NCBI GenBank assembly: GCA_019747815.1
Contig: JAIEQJ010000055.1
Span: forward strand, 62,001-126,000
DNA length: 64,000 bases
Direction of reading: 5' to 3'
Source: Hyphomonadaceae bacterium
GTDB taxonomy: Bacteria > Pseudomonadota > Alphaproteobacteria > Rhizobiales > Hyphomicrobiaceae
Below, one piece after another: positions 50,855 through 59,645 of the stretch; positions within the stretch are counted from its first letter, which is position 1, and each line of letters opens with the position of its first letter. Under the pieces are notes generated by a model. The model was not told where the DNA came from. It did no database searches and worked only from the letters and a program-made list of their open reading frames with translations. Both the position numbers and the translations under genes were made by a program.

Positions 50855-50916
50855 AGCTGATTTTTAGAGATAAAAGTTTTACATGTTTCGCTCAAAATCA
50901 GCTCTCATGTAAAACT
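50855..50916. repeat. two interleaved perfect inverted repeats
   Basis: Arm A is AGCTGATTTT (50855-50864) and its complement AAAATCAGCT (50894-50903). Arm B is AGTTTTACATG (50875-50885) and its complement CATGTAAAACT (50906-50916). The order A-B-A'-B' means only one hairpin can form fully at a time. The site is AT-rich and begins 19 bases after the tRNA fragment, 70 bases before the next gene. Candidates are a recombinase attachment/arm site, an operator, or an RNA switch. Confidence 0.75.
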
Positions 50917-50985
50917 GCTCCGCCATCGTCTCTTCGGCGCCCTATCGACCTTGCGAAACCGCCCTGACTCTGCGCTAAGGGCAGC

Positions 50986-51906
50986 ATGATCAAAGCTCCC
51001 CTGAGTCGTCGGTTGAACGATCTTTGTCGCCGGGCGGCCGCCACCATCCCTTGCTGGCCCGACGATGCGGTGACGCGAGCCGAGCTTGATGAGCTCGATC
51101 TGCCCGACTTGCTTGTAGCGTACGTCAACTATGCCGACCGGGTCGTGCCGCCGCGCCCAGACGATTTCTGGAACGCTCGCGCCGAGGAGCACAGGGCCAC
51201 TCTCTCCTCTATCGAGGGCAAGATTCGCCGAGGCGACGATCTCGGACCGCACTTGTCCGAGCTTCTCCGCACGCATGGCTTCGTTGCGGCGCGGAGACGG
51301 TCCGACCGACCGAAAAAGGCCCTTGGGCCAACCTGGGATGATAAGGATTTTGCCCTCAACGCCTACGAGGCGCACCACCTCCACCTGAGCACGAAGGTTC
51401 GCTCCGATGGGCTCGTCGAACGCACCGATGATCTCCTCTATGTCGGCTTTTCTCGCGATGCCGCGGTTATGGTGATGGTGGGCGACCACAAGAGCTTCGA
51501 TGACGGTTCACTGGCAGCTGCGGTTGCACGTTGGCGCGCCGCCAATACAACCTGCATAGTGAATGCGAAGCCGTCTGTTGTCCGCACCTTCGATGATGAG
51601 CGCAAGCTGGCGCGCAGGGGCGTCACCACCATCATGGCTGTGAATGATAAGGTTCTTCTCAATGCGAGTGTAAGCACGAGCGGGCACCGCACGCTTGGCG
51701 TGCTGCACGCACTTAAAAGCACACGGATGCTGGAGCATGTTGATCCGCAGCTTGACGACCCGGCCTTTGTCGCAAGCGTGTGGGGCGATAACGCGTCGCG
51801 GCTTCCAGAGCGACCGCAGTTCAATTGGTATCTGGAGTATGCCGATCTCTTGCTGATGGAGGAAGTTTCCAAGACCGCCACTCGGCTTGTGACCGGTCAT
51901 CGCTAG
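50986..51906 (+). CDS. hypothetical protein with HHLHL motif, possible defence/toxin gene
   Basis: The product is 306 residues of unrecognised function. The notable cluster is EAHHLHLST (128-136), ERTDDLLYV (145-153) and GDHKSF (166-171). Closely spaced His, Arg and His residues suggest a metal- or phosphate-handling active site, perhaps nuclease-like; this is inference. No membrane segment or signal peptide was seen. AAGGGCAGC before the ATG is a fair ribosome binding site. It is followed by the YaaC-like gene 37 bases on, in one apparent operon behind the interleaved repeats. Confidence 0.7.
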   Translation: MIKAPLSRRLNDLCRRAAATIPCWPDDAVTRAELDELDLPDLLVAYVNYADRVVPPRPDDFWNARAEEHRATLSSIEGKIRRGDDLGPHLSELLRTHGFVAARRRSDRPKKALGPTWDDKDFALNAYEAHHLHLSTKVRSDGLVERTDDLLYVGFSRDAAVMVMVGDHKSFDDGSLAAAVARWRAANTTCIVNAKPSVVRTFDDERKLARRGVTTIMAVNDKVLLNASVSTSGHRTLGVLHALKSTRMLEHVDPQLDDPAFVASVWGDNASRLPERPQFNWYLEYADLLLMEEVSKTATRLVTGHR

Positions 51907-51943
51907 TCGAGCACCCAATCATGTAAACCGGCACGAACCGCAT

Positions 51944-52966
51944 ATGCAGCACGACACCTGGCAACAGCTTCTATCCCTTGAAAGCCGCGACATCGTTGCG
52001 ATGTGGTTCAAGAAGATCCATGCCCGCGAGCTCAATGCGCGGCGCGCCAAGGAGATCACCGCTGCCGCCAAGCAGGCGCGCGAGTTCTTCCGCAATTCCC
52101 ACGCCTCCGACAATTCCGTGAAGCCGCTCCTGACGTTCTACGGCGTCGCCAGCCTTGCCAGGGCCCTCACCCTCCTCCTTCGACGGGACGGCGGCGAAGA
52201 AGGCCTTACCCGAGGTCATGGCTTGGAGACCGTCGAATGGAGCAAGCAGCTTTCGGGGGATCTCTCTACCGGCCTCGCGGCACTGAACGGCCTGAAGATC
52301 CGAACCTGCGCCGGCCTCTTCCTCGATCTCGCCCAACACACAAAGAACCGCATGTCGATGCACGTACACTCCGGCGCGGTCGACTGGAGGTTCAACTACG
52401 ATGCGCCCAGGCCTGGCGATGAGATCCTGTTCGGGGAACTCACCGCGCGTCTACCAGATCTCAGCAAGGATCACAAAGTGCTGGGTATCGAGCCCTTATA
52501 TGCGGGCCTCAACGAAATGACCTACGACGCATCGTCCGGCATCAACATCAAGGTCTTCACCAGCGGCTTCAAGGCGTTCGAGAGCGCGTATGCCTCCGCA
52601 GGATATACGATCAAGGAGTCGGGCCAGGTCTCTATCCTAACGGCCGATGCAGACCTCTTCTCCAAGCAGACGCCGCAATTCATGCACGCCTACGTCAACA
52701 AGATGTTTGGAGCGATACCTCACCTCTTTCTCGTCGCTCCCATGCCCAGTGGCAACAGATACTCTCAGCTCTGCATGACCTACATGGTGGCCTTCGTACT
52801 GGGCATGCTCGCCCGCTACTTCCCGACGCATTGGGTCTCGCTGTCCCAAGGTGACAAAGGTGATTCACTCTGGCCGACGCTCAATCAGGCTCATCGCGTG
52901 GTCGCAGAGTCATTTCCCGAGCTGGTTGCCGAGACGATCGAAGACGTTCTTGCGCATCCTCTCTAG
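51944..52966 (+). CDS. YaaC-like protein
   Basis: The product is 340 residues. An all-helical N-terminal part has AKQAREFFRNSHASDNSVKP followed by LLTFYGVASLARALTLLL. A long central domain follows, and the C-terminal block reads VAFVLGMLARYFPTHW. The QGREYFR/YYG-SLxRAL and LSMLxRYxPxxW patterns are those of YaaC-family proteins as remembered. That family has no firm function and turns up in mobile or defence contexts. The ribosome binding site is weak; coupling with the upstream gene is likely. Confidence 0.65.
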   Translation: MQHDTWQQLLSLESRDIVAMWFKKIHARELNARRAKEITAAAKQAREFFRNSHASDNSVKPLLTFYGVASLARALTLLLRRDGGEEGLTRGHGLETVEWSKQLSGDLSTGLAALNGLKIRTCAGLFLDLAQHTKNRMSMHVHSGAVDWRFNYDAPRPGDEILFGELTARLPDLSKDHKVLGIEPLYAGLNEMTYDASSGINIKVFTSGFKAFESAYASAGYTIKESGQVSILTADADLFSKQTPQFMHAYVNKMFGAIPHLFLVAPMPSGNRYSQLCMTYMVAFVLGMLARYFPTHWVSLSQGDKGDSLWPTLNQAHRVVAESFPELVAETIEDVLAHPL

Positions 52967-53027
52967 CGGCCTCTTCCGCACCTGCTAGCCTTCCTCTAAC
53001 CGCGCCCATGCCCTATCTCACATCGCC

Positions 53028-53567
53028 ATGACCAAAAAGGACAAGTCCCTCGACGAGATCTATGCCCGCATGCAGCCCACCATGCAGCGTGCCGCCGAAC
53101 GGCTAAACAAGCTGCTCATCAAGGTCATCAGCCGTATCGAAGACCGCAAGCTCGTTCGCGCCGAAATCGACGGCGTGCGCATCAAAGAGCTGCCAAGCTT
53201 GAAAAGGAAGGCCCGCAGCGCGGGTTGGTCGCCGGACGACGCCCTGTGGGAATGCCCCGACCTCATCGCTGGCCGCGTCGTCTGCAACAATGTCGACGAC
53301 GTCTCAGGCCCCGGCATACCGTTCGGCGCTACGCGCTTTCTAGCGCTGTTCTGTGACTCAATCGCGGCACGGACCATCTCGAAATCCCAACGCCGTAGAT
53401 CATCGACCGTCCCGCCAGTCGGCAGCACCGTCAGCTGCGAGCCCTGGGCAAGCCACAGCGTCGAGGCATCCGCCCAGCCGGGCGCGTCCACCACCAGCAG
53501 GTCAATGTCCGCCGCGCGGGTGAACACCTGCAGCCTTGGCACGCGCTCGACCGCGATGGCGGGCTGA
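53028..53567 (+). pseudogene. truncated RelA/SpoT-domain small alarmone synthetase
   Basis: Residues 1-92 match the start of a RelA/SpoT nucleotidyltransferase domain: a helical lead, then GVRIKELPSLKRKARSAGW and DLIAGRVVCNNVDDV. In intact enzymes the substrate-binding half follows. Here homology ends at about 53304, and the rest of the frame to 53567 is antisense to the ParA gene. The synthetase cannot be functional. It lies 61 bases after the YaaC-like gene on the same strand. Small alarmone synthetases serve in stress and as phage-defence toxins (toxSAS, CapRel). Confidence 0.75.
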
Positions 53568-53740
53568 AGCCCGTTGGCTGAGCGCCGCTGGCCCCAATCC
53601 CAACTGGTTCGCTGCGCCTCGTCGAGATCAGCGATTACGACGCCCTGGTCGCGTTTTGCCGCCTCCACGGCAAAGGCGCGCGCGAGCGTCGATTTGCCCG
53701 TGCCGCCCTTCTGGCCAACGAAGGAGATGATATCGCCCAT
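53060..53740 (-). pseudogene. parA: ParA-family ATPase, C-terminally truncated by the junction
   Basis: Partition ATPase. The N-terminal 118-140 residues are normal: Walker A KGGTGKST (11-18), the IADLDEAQRTSWDWG switch region, VVDAPGW and VLPTGGTVDDLR. Beyond about 53390-53320 the protein leaves the family and the frame continues antisense to the alarmone synthetase. It is cut at the same junction as that gene. It is coupled (three-base gap) to the small gene upstream and belongs to a plasmid/ICE-type backbone. Confidence 0.78.
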
Positions 53741-53743
53741 GTC

Positions 53744-53983
53744 CTACTGCTCCTTTGCGCCCTGGCGCCCGCCCACCGACGCCGCTTCCTCGCGCCCGTC
53801 CTCCTCCGTGAACTCGCGCAGCACGATGCGCCCACCGCTGGCCGGCAATGCTGCGAGCTGCACATTGAATCCCTTGCCGTCCTTGTGCGGCCATGCCGAG
53901 CCAATCCGGGTCCAGATGGCGTCCTTGCCTCTCCCGCGATCCTCAACGACGAAACACCTGTGCGACGGACTTTCGCGTGACAT
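53744..53983 (-). CDS. small conserved protein of plasmid/ICE backbones
   Basis: The product is 79 residues, with CFVVEDRGRGKDAIWTRIG and AWPHKDGKGFNVQL followed by RIVLREF. Small proteins of this type accompany parA in alphaproteobacterial integrative elements (recalled). Function is unknown. The 3' end is three bases from the parA start. Confidence 0.7.
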   Translation of the reverse strand: MSRESPSHRCFVVEDRGRGKDAIWTRIGSAWPHKDGKGFNVQLAALPASGGRIVLREFTEEDGREEAASVGGRQGAKEQ

Positions 53984-54378
53984 AGGTCTTCTCCTCTTGC
54001 TGCTAGATCAGGTTTCTGTTTCCGGCCGCTCGGCAGCGCGCGGCAGGGGCAACGCCTTCGGGACTCCGCCATTGCCGTTCTTCGCGGCCGATTGCCTCTT
54101 GCGCGCGGCCGAAGACTTGGGTTGCCGGCCTGGAGGAGGAGCGAGGCCCGTCCGCTCGTACGCTCAAAGGTGCGATTCAGCGTCGGGCTCCGCGGCAAGC
54201 CCATCCTCGGCGAAAAGTCGTGGACATTCTTGCGCTGAATCGATCCAGCGGCGAATCCGTGTGCGGCTTCTCTCGCCGCATACGTTTCCGCAGGCGATTC
54301 GACTCCGATCAATCCACGCGCCAAAGGATTCTCTGCTAACGCGCTTTCGGCTACACGGGACAGCGCGGGAGCAAGCTG

Positions 54379-54398
54379 GGTTTTTGCTAGCAAAAACC
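54379..54398. repeat. perfect 20-bp palindrome
   Basis: GGTTTTTGCTAGCAAAAACC reads the same on both strands. It is followed at once by two GC-rich hairpins. It could be a protein-binding site or a bidirectional terminator. Confidence 0.6.
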
Positions 54399-54402
54399 TC
54401 CG

Positions 54403-54443
54403 TCCCGGCGAAGGCCGGGATTGGTCCCGGCCAGAGGCCGGGA
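54403..54443. repeat. tandem GC-rich hairpins of a dispersed repeat
   Basis: TCCCGGC-GAAG-GCCGGGA (54403-54420) and TCCCGGCC-AGA-GGCCGGGA (54425-54443) are perfect stems of 7 and 8 bp. The first resembles the CCCGGCGAAG-CCGGGA intergenic repeat widespread in Proteobacteria. Confidence 0.55.
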
Positions 54444-54480
54444 GCGGGCTTCGCCCGCGATCACGACCTGGCATTTCAGC

Positions 54481-54798
54481 ATGCCGCGACCGCGCAAAGA
54501 CGACACCCGCAAGCACCAGCTCAACATCCGTTTCACGCCGCGCGAGTTCGCTCGGGTCCCCGTGCTCATGACGGCCAGCACGGCCTCGCTCGCGCTCATT
54601 CCCCTGGTCCTCGCTGCCGGCCAGCCCGGCCGTGAGATTCTGCACCCGGTGGCAGTGGTGATCTTCAGCGGCCTCTTTTCCAGCACCCTTCTCGATCTCG
54701 TCCTGCGGCCGCTGATCTTCTGGCGGTTCGCCAGAACCCCGATTGCCCGCCGCATCCCGCACGCCTTTCAATCCGCAACCCGAGGAGAACGACCATGA
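54481..54798 (+). pseudogene. chimera: mobilisation/RHH protein N-terminus fused to CusA/CzcA RND pump C-terminus
   Basis: The first 25 residues (PRKDDTRKHQLNIRFTPREF) are the start of a ribbon-helix-helix or MobC-type mobilisation protein. From about residue 26 (nucleotide ~54555) the sequence becomes the last membrane part of a heavy-metal RND efflux pump: VLMTASTASLALIPLVLA and FSGLFSSTLLDLVLRPLIF. Neither parent gene is complete. The fusion is in frame, so a 105-residue protein could be made, but it lacks both original functions. It overlaps the next gene by four bases, as the intact pump gene would have. Confidence 0.75.
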
Positions 54799-55217
54799 AG
54801 ACTATGATGATTGCCGCCGCCCTTGCCGCCCCGTTGCTGTGCGTTGCGCCTGCGCTCGCGCATGAAGGCGATGACCATGCCCAAAAGGCCGAGACGGCGG
54901 TGCAAACCCTACCGACGGCCGAAGGCCTGGCGGCTCTTGCGGCGGGCATCGCCAACATCGAAGCGCTGGCCGCCGCCGGCAAGGACGGCATTCATGACGA
55001 GATCGAAAAATTGGAGAAGGGCCCCATCGCCGCGCTGCTGACCGATCCGACCGTACCGCCGGAAAGGAAGACCCGCCTTGCAGCCTCGCTGACGCAACTG
55101 ACCGCCCAACTGGCCAAGGTGCACGACGCCGCCGACAACAAGGATGCCGCTCAGGCCGGCGCGGCGGCGAAGAAGGCGGCCGCCGCGCTGAGGCTCGTGC
55201 AATCCGCTGTGCAATAA
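54795..55217 (+). CDS. small periplasmic protein of a heavy-metal efflux locus
   Basis: The product is 140 residues with a signal peptide (cleavage after ALA, about residue 22) and a mature start HEGDDH that could bind metal. A helical, Ala/Lys-rich body follows (two or three helices). Such proteins follow CusA/CzcA-type genes in metal-resistance operons. The start ATG overlaps the stop of the pump remnant (ATGA). The function is unproven. Confidence 0.75.
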   Translation: MKTMMIAAALAAPLLCVAPALAHEGDDHAQKAETAVQTLPTAEGLAALAAGIANIEALAAAGKDGIHDEIEKLEKGPIAALLTDPTVPPERKTRLAASLTQLTAQLAKVHDAADNKDAAQAGAAAKKAAAALRLVQSAVQ

Positions 55218-55228
55218 AGGAGACCCCG

Positions 55229-55650
55229 ATGACCCTGCTTTCTGCCTTGCTTCTCGCCCTTGCCGCAACGCCCGCCGCGCCGCTCTCTGCGCATGAGCAG
55301 CCCAGCCATGACCGTCCCGGCGCCGTGAACCAGCATGCCGGCGCGATGACCATGGATCGTGCAACCCCGGCTGCCACGCTGAAGCTCGAAGTGCGGCCGC
55401 AGTCGGCCCTGGGGGCAGGCAAAACCGTTGTGGTGATCGCGCGGCTGACGACCATCGACGGCGGCAAGACTACCGATCGGTGCTGCACGTGCACCCCATG
55501 GGCGTCGAGCCGACCCGCGACACCCAGCGCGGAGGTCCCAGGCTCGACTTCCACATTGCGCCTGCCAAGCCCGGCTTCGTGAAGCTGTTCGCGCAGGTGA
55601 GGATTGGCGGCAGAGATCTGTTTGCCCCCTTTGGCATTGTCGTCAAGTGA
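55229..55650 (+). pseudogene. periplasmic protein of the metal locus, one-base frameshift
   Basis: A signal peptide (about 1-21, ending LSAHEQ) and a beta-rich domain are followed by a frame break near 55478-55480. Adding one G (CGGTG to CGGGTG) joins TTDR to VLHVHPMGVEPTRD in the next frame, which stays open to the TGA at 55648-55650, giving about 140 residues. The rescued C-terminus ends LFAPFGIVVK. It is 11 bases after the previous gene and shares its operon. The defect may be real decay or a sequencing error. Confidence 0.7.
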
Positions 55651-55864
55651 CAGGCACCGAAGGCCGGGTCAGGCCGGTGACATCGCGCCGGCTCTCCGGT
55701 CGGCCACCCGACGAACGCAATCGAAGCAACGCTGACACAAATCCTGGCGCCGCGTTTGCAGGGGCAGCGGCCTCCACGCTTCGTGTCATGCCCCTTTGCT
55801 TTGTGTTCCACCCGCATTGCCCGAGACGGGCCGGCCCGCGTCGCGCGGACTGAGGGGTTCACCA

Positions 55865-57346
55865 CTACCTCTCGTGGCCGGAGGATGAGAAGACCTCGCG
55901 CAGCGGCGAGAGCACGTAGTCGATGGCGCGCCGCTGACCGGTGCGTATCTCCACCGTGACCGCCATGCCTGTTGACAGTGGTATCTCCTTTCCGTCGACG
56001 TTGATCGCTCGTCGGGTGAGGCCGATGGTGGCCGGAAACACCAGATTCTGCGCCTTGGTCGGCGCGGTGGCGGTCGTCGCCGCCTGCGGTTTCACCGCAC
56101 TGCCGGGATCGCTGAGGGTATTGGCCTCGCGCTCGTCGACGGCGTCGCGCGACACCTTCAGAACCGTACCGTCGATGGTGCCGTAGCGTGTGAACGGAAA
56201 CGACTCGATCTTGACGACGGCCGCCTGACCAGGCTCGACAAAGCCGATGTCCTGGTTCTTGATCAGAGCCTCGATCTCGATCGGACTGTCGAGCGGCACG
56301 ATGGTCATCAGGGACTGGCCGGATGTCACGACCTGTCCGATGGTGGTCACTGCCAGCTGCTGCACAGTACCGGAGATCGACGCTCTCAATTTGGCGCGCT
56401 CGTTCTTGGCTTGGGCCTTGATCAGCTCCTGCTCGAGTCGGTCCGCCTTGCGTTCAGCCTCCGCCAGTTTCTGGGTCTGGTCGGCAATGAACTGCGAGGC
56501 GGTCTCCTCCAGCTTGCGGTCGATCGTAATGAGGGACGCTACAGCCTCAGCAAGCTGCCCACGTTCGCTAACCTGAGTTGTCACCTGGGCCTCGTACTGC
56601 TGCAGCGAATCGATGACCAGAGCGCGCGACAAGGCACCCTTGTCGTTGAGAGCCTCGCGCATGTCGGCGCGCTCGCGGGCAAGCGCCAGCAGTTTCTCCC
56701 GCGCCGCAATGCTCCCACTTAGGCGATCGCGTGCAGCGATCTGCTGTGCATGCTGGGCCAACAGAGTCGCGCGCGCGGAGGTAAGCTGGGCGAGCTCTGC
56801 CACCAGCACGCCCTCCTCACGGCGCCGAATGGCCGCGCCGGTGACCAGAGGAAACGTGATCTCCTGCGGGTCGAACCGGTTGCTGAGCACGGTGCGGGTA
56901 GAAACATGACGCCGAGCGATCTCAGCGCGAATCGATTCAAGGTCACCCGCCAGCGCCTCACGGTCGGCTCCGGTCTCCGTCGGGTCGAGCTCCAGCAGCA
57001 CGTCACCGGCAGCAATGTGACTGCCGTTCTCGACAGCAACTGCGATGACGCGGCCAGGCTCGAGCGGTTGCACCACCTTGGACCGGCCGCTGGGCTGGAT
57101 GCGGCCTTGGGCAATGGCGTGGATATCGAGCCAACCGAAATACGACCAGGCGAGGGTCGTGGCCAGCGCCATGCTGATCGTCCATATGGCCGCCACGCGG
57201 ATCGGCGACGGCGGAGTTTCGAGCAATTCGAGGGCTGCCGGGAGGAATTCACGGTCAATCCTGTCCAGGGCAATAGCGGATGCAGGGCCTTCGGACAGCA
57301 CCTGGCCGTTGGGCTTGCGTGCATGCTCGTTCCTGCGCACTGTCAT
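55865..57346 (-). CDS. HlyD-family type I secretion periplasmic adaptor
   Basis: Membrane fusion protein of 493 residues that links the inner-membrane ABC transporter to a TolC-like channel. It has one N-terminal membrane helix (about 50-70), a lipoyl half-motif (GRVIAVAVENGSHIAAGDVL), a long coiled coil (about 150-330), the second half (ISGTVQQLAVTTIGQVV), and a beta-barrel C-terminus with VEIRTGQRRAIDYVLSPL. It starts in a four-base ATGA overlap with the ABC gene. No outer-membrane TolC gene is nearby. Confidence 0.94.
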   Translation of the reverse strand: MTVRRNEHARKPNGQVLSEGPASAIALDRIDREFLPAALELLETPPSPIRVAAIWTISMALATTLAWSYFGWLDIHAIAQGRIQPSGRSKVVQPLEPGRVIAVAVENGSHIAAGDVLLELDPTETGADREALAGDLESIRAEIARRHVSTRTVLSNRFDPQEITFPLVTGAAIRRREEGVLVAELAQLTSARATLLAQHAQQIAARDRLSGSIAAREKLLALARERADMREALNDKGALSRALVIDSLQQYEAQVTTQVSERGQLAEAVASLITIDRKLEETASQFIADQTQKLAEAERKADRLEQELIKAQAKNERAKLRASISGTVQQLAVTTIGQVVTSGQSLMTIVPLDSPIEIEALIKNQDIGFVEPGQAAVVKIESFPFTRYGTIDGTVLKVSRDAVDEREANTLSDPGSAVKPQAATTATAPTKAQNLVFPATIGLTRRAINVDGKEIPLSTGMAVTVEIRTGQRRAIDYVLSPLREVFSSSGHER

Positions 57347-59544
57347 GTCGGATCCCCGGCGCTGTCGAACTGCATGCGCCAGAGCTTGGCATAGAGGCCG
57401 TCCGGCCGAGCTATCAGCACAGCATGGGTACCGTCCTCGACAATACGGCCCTCGCAGAGGGCGATGATCCGGTCGCACTGGCGTACGGCTGCCAGGCGAT
57501 GCGCGATGATGATGACCGTACGCCCCTTGGTGATGCTGCGCATGTTGGCCTGGATGATGCGCTCGCTTTCGTAGTCGAGTGCGCTGGTGGCCTCGTCGAG
57601 GATCAGGATGCGAGGCCGCGTTGCCAGCGCCCGGGCAATGGCAATGCGCTGCCGCTGACCGCCCGACAGGTTGGCGCCACGCTCCTCGATCACCGTGTCA
57701 TAGCCAAGCGGCATCTTGGCGATGAACTCGTCGGCGCCGGCGAGGCGTGCGGCGCCGACGACAAGGGCGCGGGGCAAGCCTGGGTTGGCGAGCGCGATGT
57801 TGTCATGAATGGTGCGGTTGAAGAGCAGGTTTTCCTGCAACACCACACCGGTCTGCTGCCGAAGCCAGGCGGTATCGACCTGGGCGATATCGATGCCGTC
57901 GAGAAAGATCTGTCCCCGGTCGGGACGGTAAAGGCGCTGAACGAGCTTGGTCAGGGTCGACTTGCCCGATCCCGAGGGGCCGACAATGCCGATCACCTGG
58001 CCTTCGGGAATCTCGAGCGAGACCCCTTTGAGGATCTCCGGGGTATCCAGCCGGTAGCGGAAATCGACATTGCTGATGGTAATGCGGCCACGCGCCGGGG
58101 GTAATGTCGCATAGGCGAGCTGCCGCGACTCCGGCGGAGCGTTCAGGATGTCACCCAGTCGCTCGACGGAAATCTGTACCTGCTGGAAGTCTTGCCACAG
58201 CTGGGAGAGCCGCAGGATCGGCGCCGTGGCGTGGTTCATCATCATGTTGAAGGCCACGAGCGCGCCGACCGTCATCTCACCGTCGATCACCGCCAAGGCA
58301 CCGAAGTAGAGAACGACGGCGAGGGTGGCCTTGCTGACATACTGGATGGCATTCTGGCCTATGACACTCAGCATGACGGCGTCGAAGGAGGTCTTGACAT
58401 AGGCCGCGAGCTTTTCCTCCCATTGGTTCCTTAGCATGGGCTCCACGGCCGCTGCTTTCAGCGTCTGTACGCCCACCACGGATTCCACCAGGAACTGCTG
58501 GCTGAGTGCCCCGCGGTCGAAGCGCTCGTTGATGCGGTCGCGTAGGATCGGTCGGATGATGAAGGCAATGATCAGATACAGGGGGATCGACAGCAGCACG
58601 ATCAGGGTGAGCGTCTTGGAATAGAGATACATGACCCCGATCGCAACGAACGCGAACAGCAAGTCGATGCCGGATGACAAGCCCTGCCCCGTCAGGAAAG
58701 AGCGAATGGTCTCCAGCTCGCGGATGCGCGCAACGGTCTGCCCCGCAGCGCGCGTTTCGAAGTAGGACAGAGGCAGCCGCAACAAGTGATCGAACAGGCG
58801 GCTGCCCAGCTCGACATCGATGCGGTTGGTGGTGTGATTCAAGGCGTACGCGCGCAGATACTGCAGGATGACGTCGAAGAAACCCACGAGCAACAGCCCG
58901 ACGACGATGACAACCAGGGTCGATGTGCCGCGATGCAGCAGCACTTTGTCGATCACGACCTGAAAGAACAGCGGCGTAATGAGAGCGAAGACCTGGATGA
59001 ACAGGGACGCAAACAACACATGGCCCAGAGGCCGCCGGTAGCGCCAGAGGGACGGCAGGAACCAGTTGAAATCGAACTTCGGCGGCTCGACGCCGGCGCC
59101 ACCCGCCCGGCGCGTGACGAGGACGATCTCTCCGGACCACACATCTTCGATCGCCTGCGGGCTCTGCAGAGCCTGGCCGCGCGCGACGGGATCGACGAGG
59201 CGCATGCGACCGTCGGCAAGGCGATGCGTAAGGATAGCGAACGTTCCGTCCCGCATGCCAAGGATTGCCGGCAAAGGTACTGCCTGAAGGCGGGCAACGT
59301 CCTGGCCCCTGCGAAGGCGCGATTTCAGGCCGACGCGGCGCGCGGCGCGGACGATATCCTCCGCCGCGGCCGCGCGCCCTCCGAGCGCCAGGTCATGCGC
59401 CATCTGTCCCGGATCGCAGGCGATGCGGTAGTGCGCCGCGATCATTGCCAGCGAGAGCAGCCCAGAGTCGCCTTGACGCACGGTGGCGACCGTTGTCGCG
59501 TCGGCCGCATCGGCTGGACCCGATACCATCTCCGCTAGGGTCAC
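57343..59544 (-). CDS. type I secretion ABC transporter (HlyB-like) with C39-like domain
   Basis: The product is 733 residues. The N-terminal domain (about 20-140) is C39-peptidase-like, but the catalytic Cys is absent (GDSGLLSLAMIAAHY). It is therefore a C39-like docking domain, as in RTX exporters that do not process their substrate. Six membrane helices follow (about 165-440). The ATPase has Walker A GPSGSGKST, signature LSGGQRQR, Walker B ILILDEATSALD and the His switch in AHRL. The start is GTG 59544 or ATG 59529. It exports the RTX protein encoded just upstream (inference from synteny). Confidence 0.94.
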   Translation of the reverse strand: MTLAEMVSGPADAADATTVATVRQGDSGLLSLAMIAAHYRIACDPGQMAHDLALGGRAAAAEDIVRAARRVGLKSRLRRGQDVARLQAVPLPAILGMRDGTFAILTHRLADGRMRLVDPVARGQALQSPQAIEDVWSGEIVLVTRRAGGAGVEPPKFDFNWFLPSLWRYRRPLGHVLFASLFIQVFALITPLFFQVVIDKVLLHRGTSTLVVIVVGLLLVGFFDVILQYLRAYALNHTTNRIDVELGSRLFDHLLRLPLSYFETRAAGQTVARIRELETIRSFLTGQGLSSGIDLLFAFVAIGVMYLYSKTLTLIVLLSIPLYLIIAFIIRPILRDRINERFDRGALSQQFLVESVVGVQTLKAAAVEPMLRNQWEEKLAAYVKTSFDAVMLSVIGQNAIQYVSKATLAVVLYFGALAVIDGEMTVGALVAFNMMMNHATAPILRLSQLWQDFQQVQISVERLGDILNAPPESRQLAYATLPPARGRITISNVDFRYRLDTPEILKGVSLEIPEGQVIGIVGPSGSGKSTLTKLVQRLYRPDRGQIFLDGIDIAQVDTAWLRQQTGVVLQENLLFNRTIHDNIALANPGLPRALVVGAARLAGADEFIAKMPLGYDTVIEERGANLSGGQRQRIAIARALATRPRILILDEATSALDYESERIIQANMRSITKGRTVIIIAHRLAAVRQCDRIIALCEGRIVEDGTHAVLIARPDGLYAKLWRMQFDSAGDPT

Positions 59545-59645
59545 CGGCAGCCCCGTCGATCGAACCTGACCCCGGGCCGCCCCGAGCGGAACTTACAACG
59601 TTCCGCCCCAGGACAAGCCCCAAGTCGGTGCGATGCCCACAGGGC

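Larger units (their letters stand above)
53984..54480. other. remnant region of the mobile element
   Basis: No intact gene. On the minus strand an open frame of about 51 codons ending at 54008 (PPPGRQPKSSAARKRQSAAK within it) looks like the C-terminal tail of a longer protein that ended just before the 79-residue gene. It could be a replication initiator, but that is a guess. The palindromes at 54379-54398 and 54403-54443 lie here. Confidence 0.45.

Noticed and set aside
50855-50916. Classical H-type pseudoknot or type III toxin-antitoxin RNA
   Set aside because: With 10- and 11-bp stems the connecting loop of two bases is too short for both to form fully, and there are no tandem copies; alternative hairpins or a DNA site are more likely.
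53304-56000. 3' half of tRNA-Gly as the other end of the island
   Set aside because: No T-arm or acceptor sequence matching GCGGGTG was found by eye to the right, so the island ends could not be paired.
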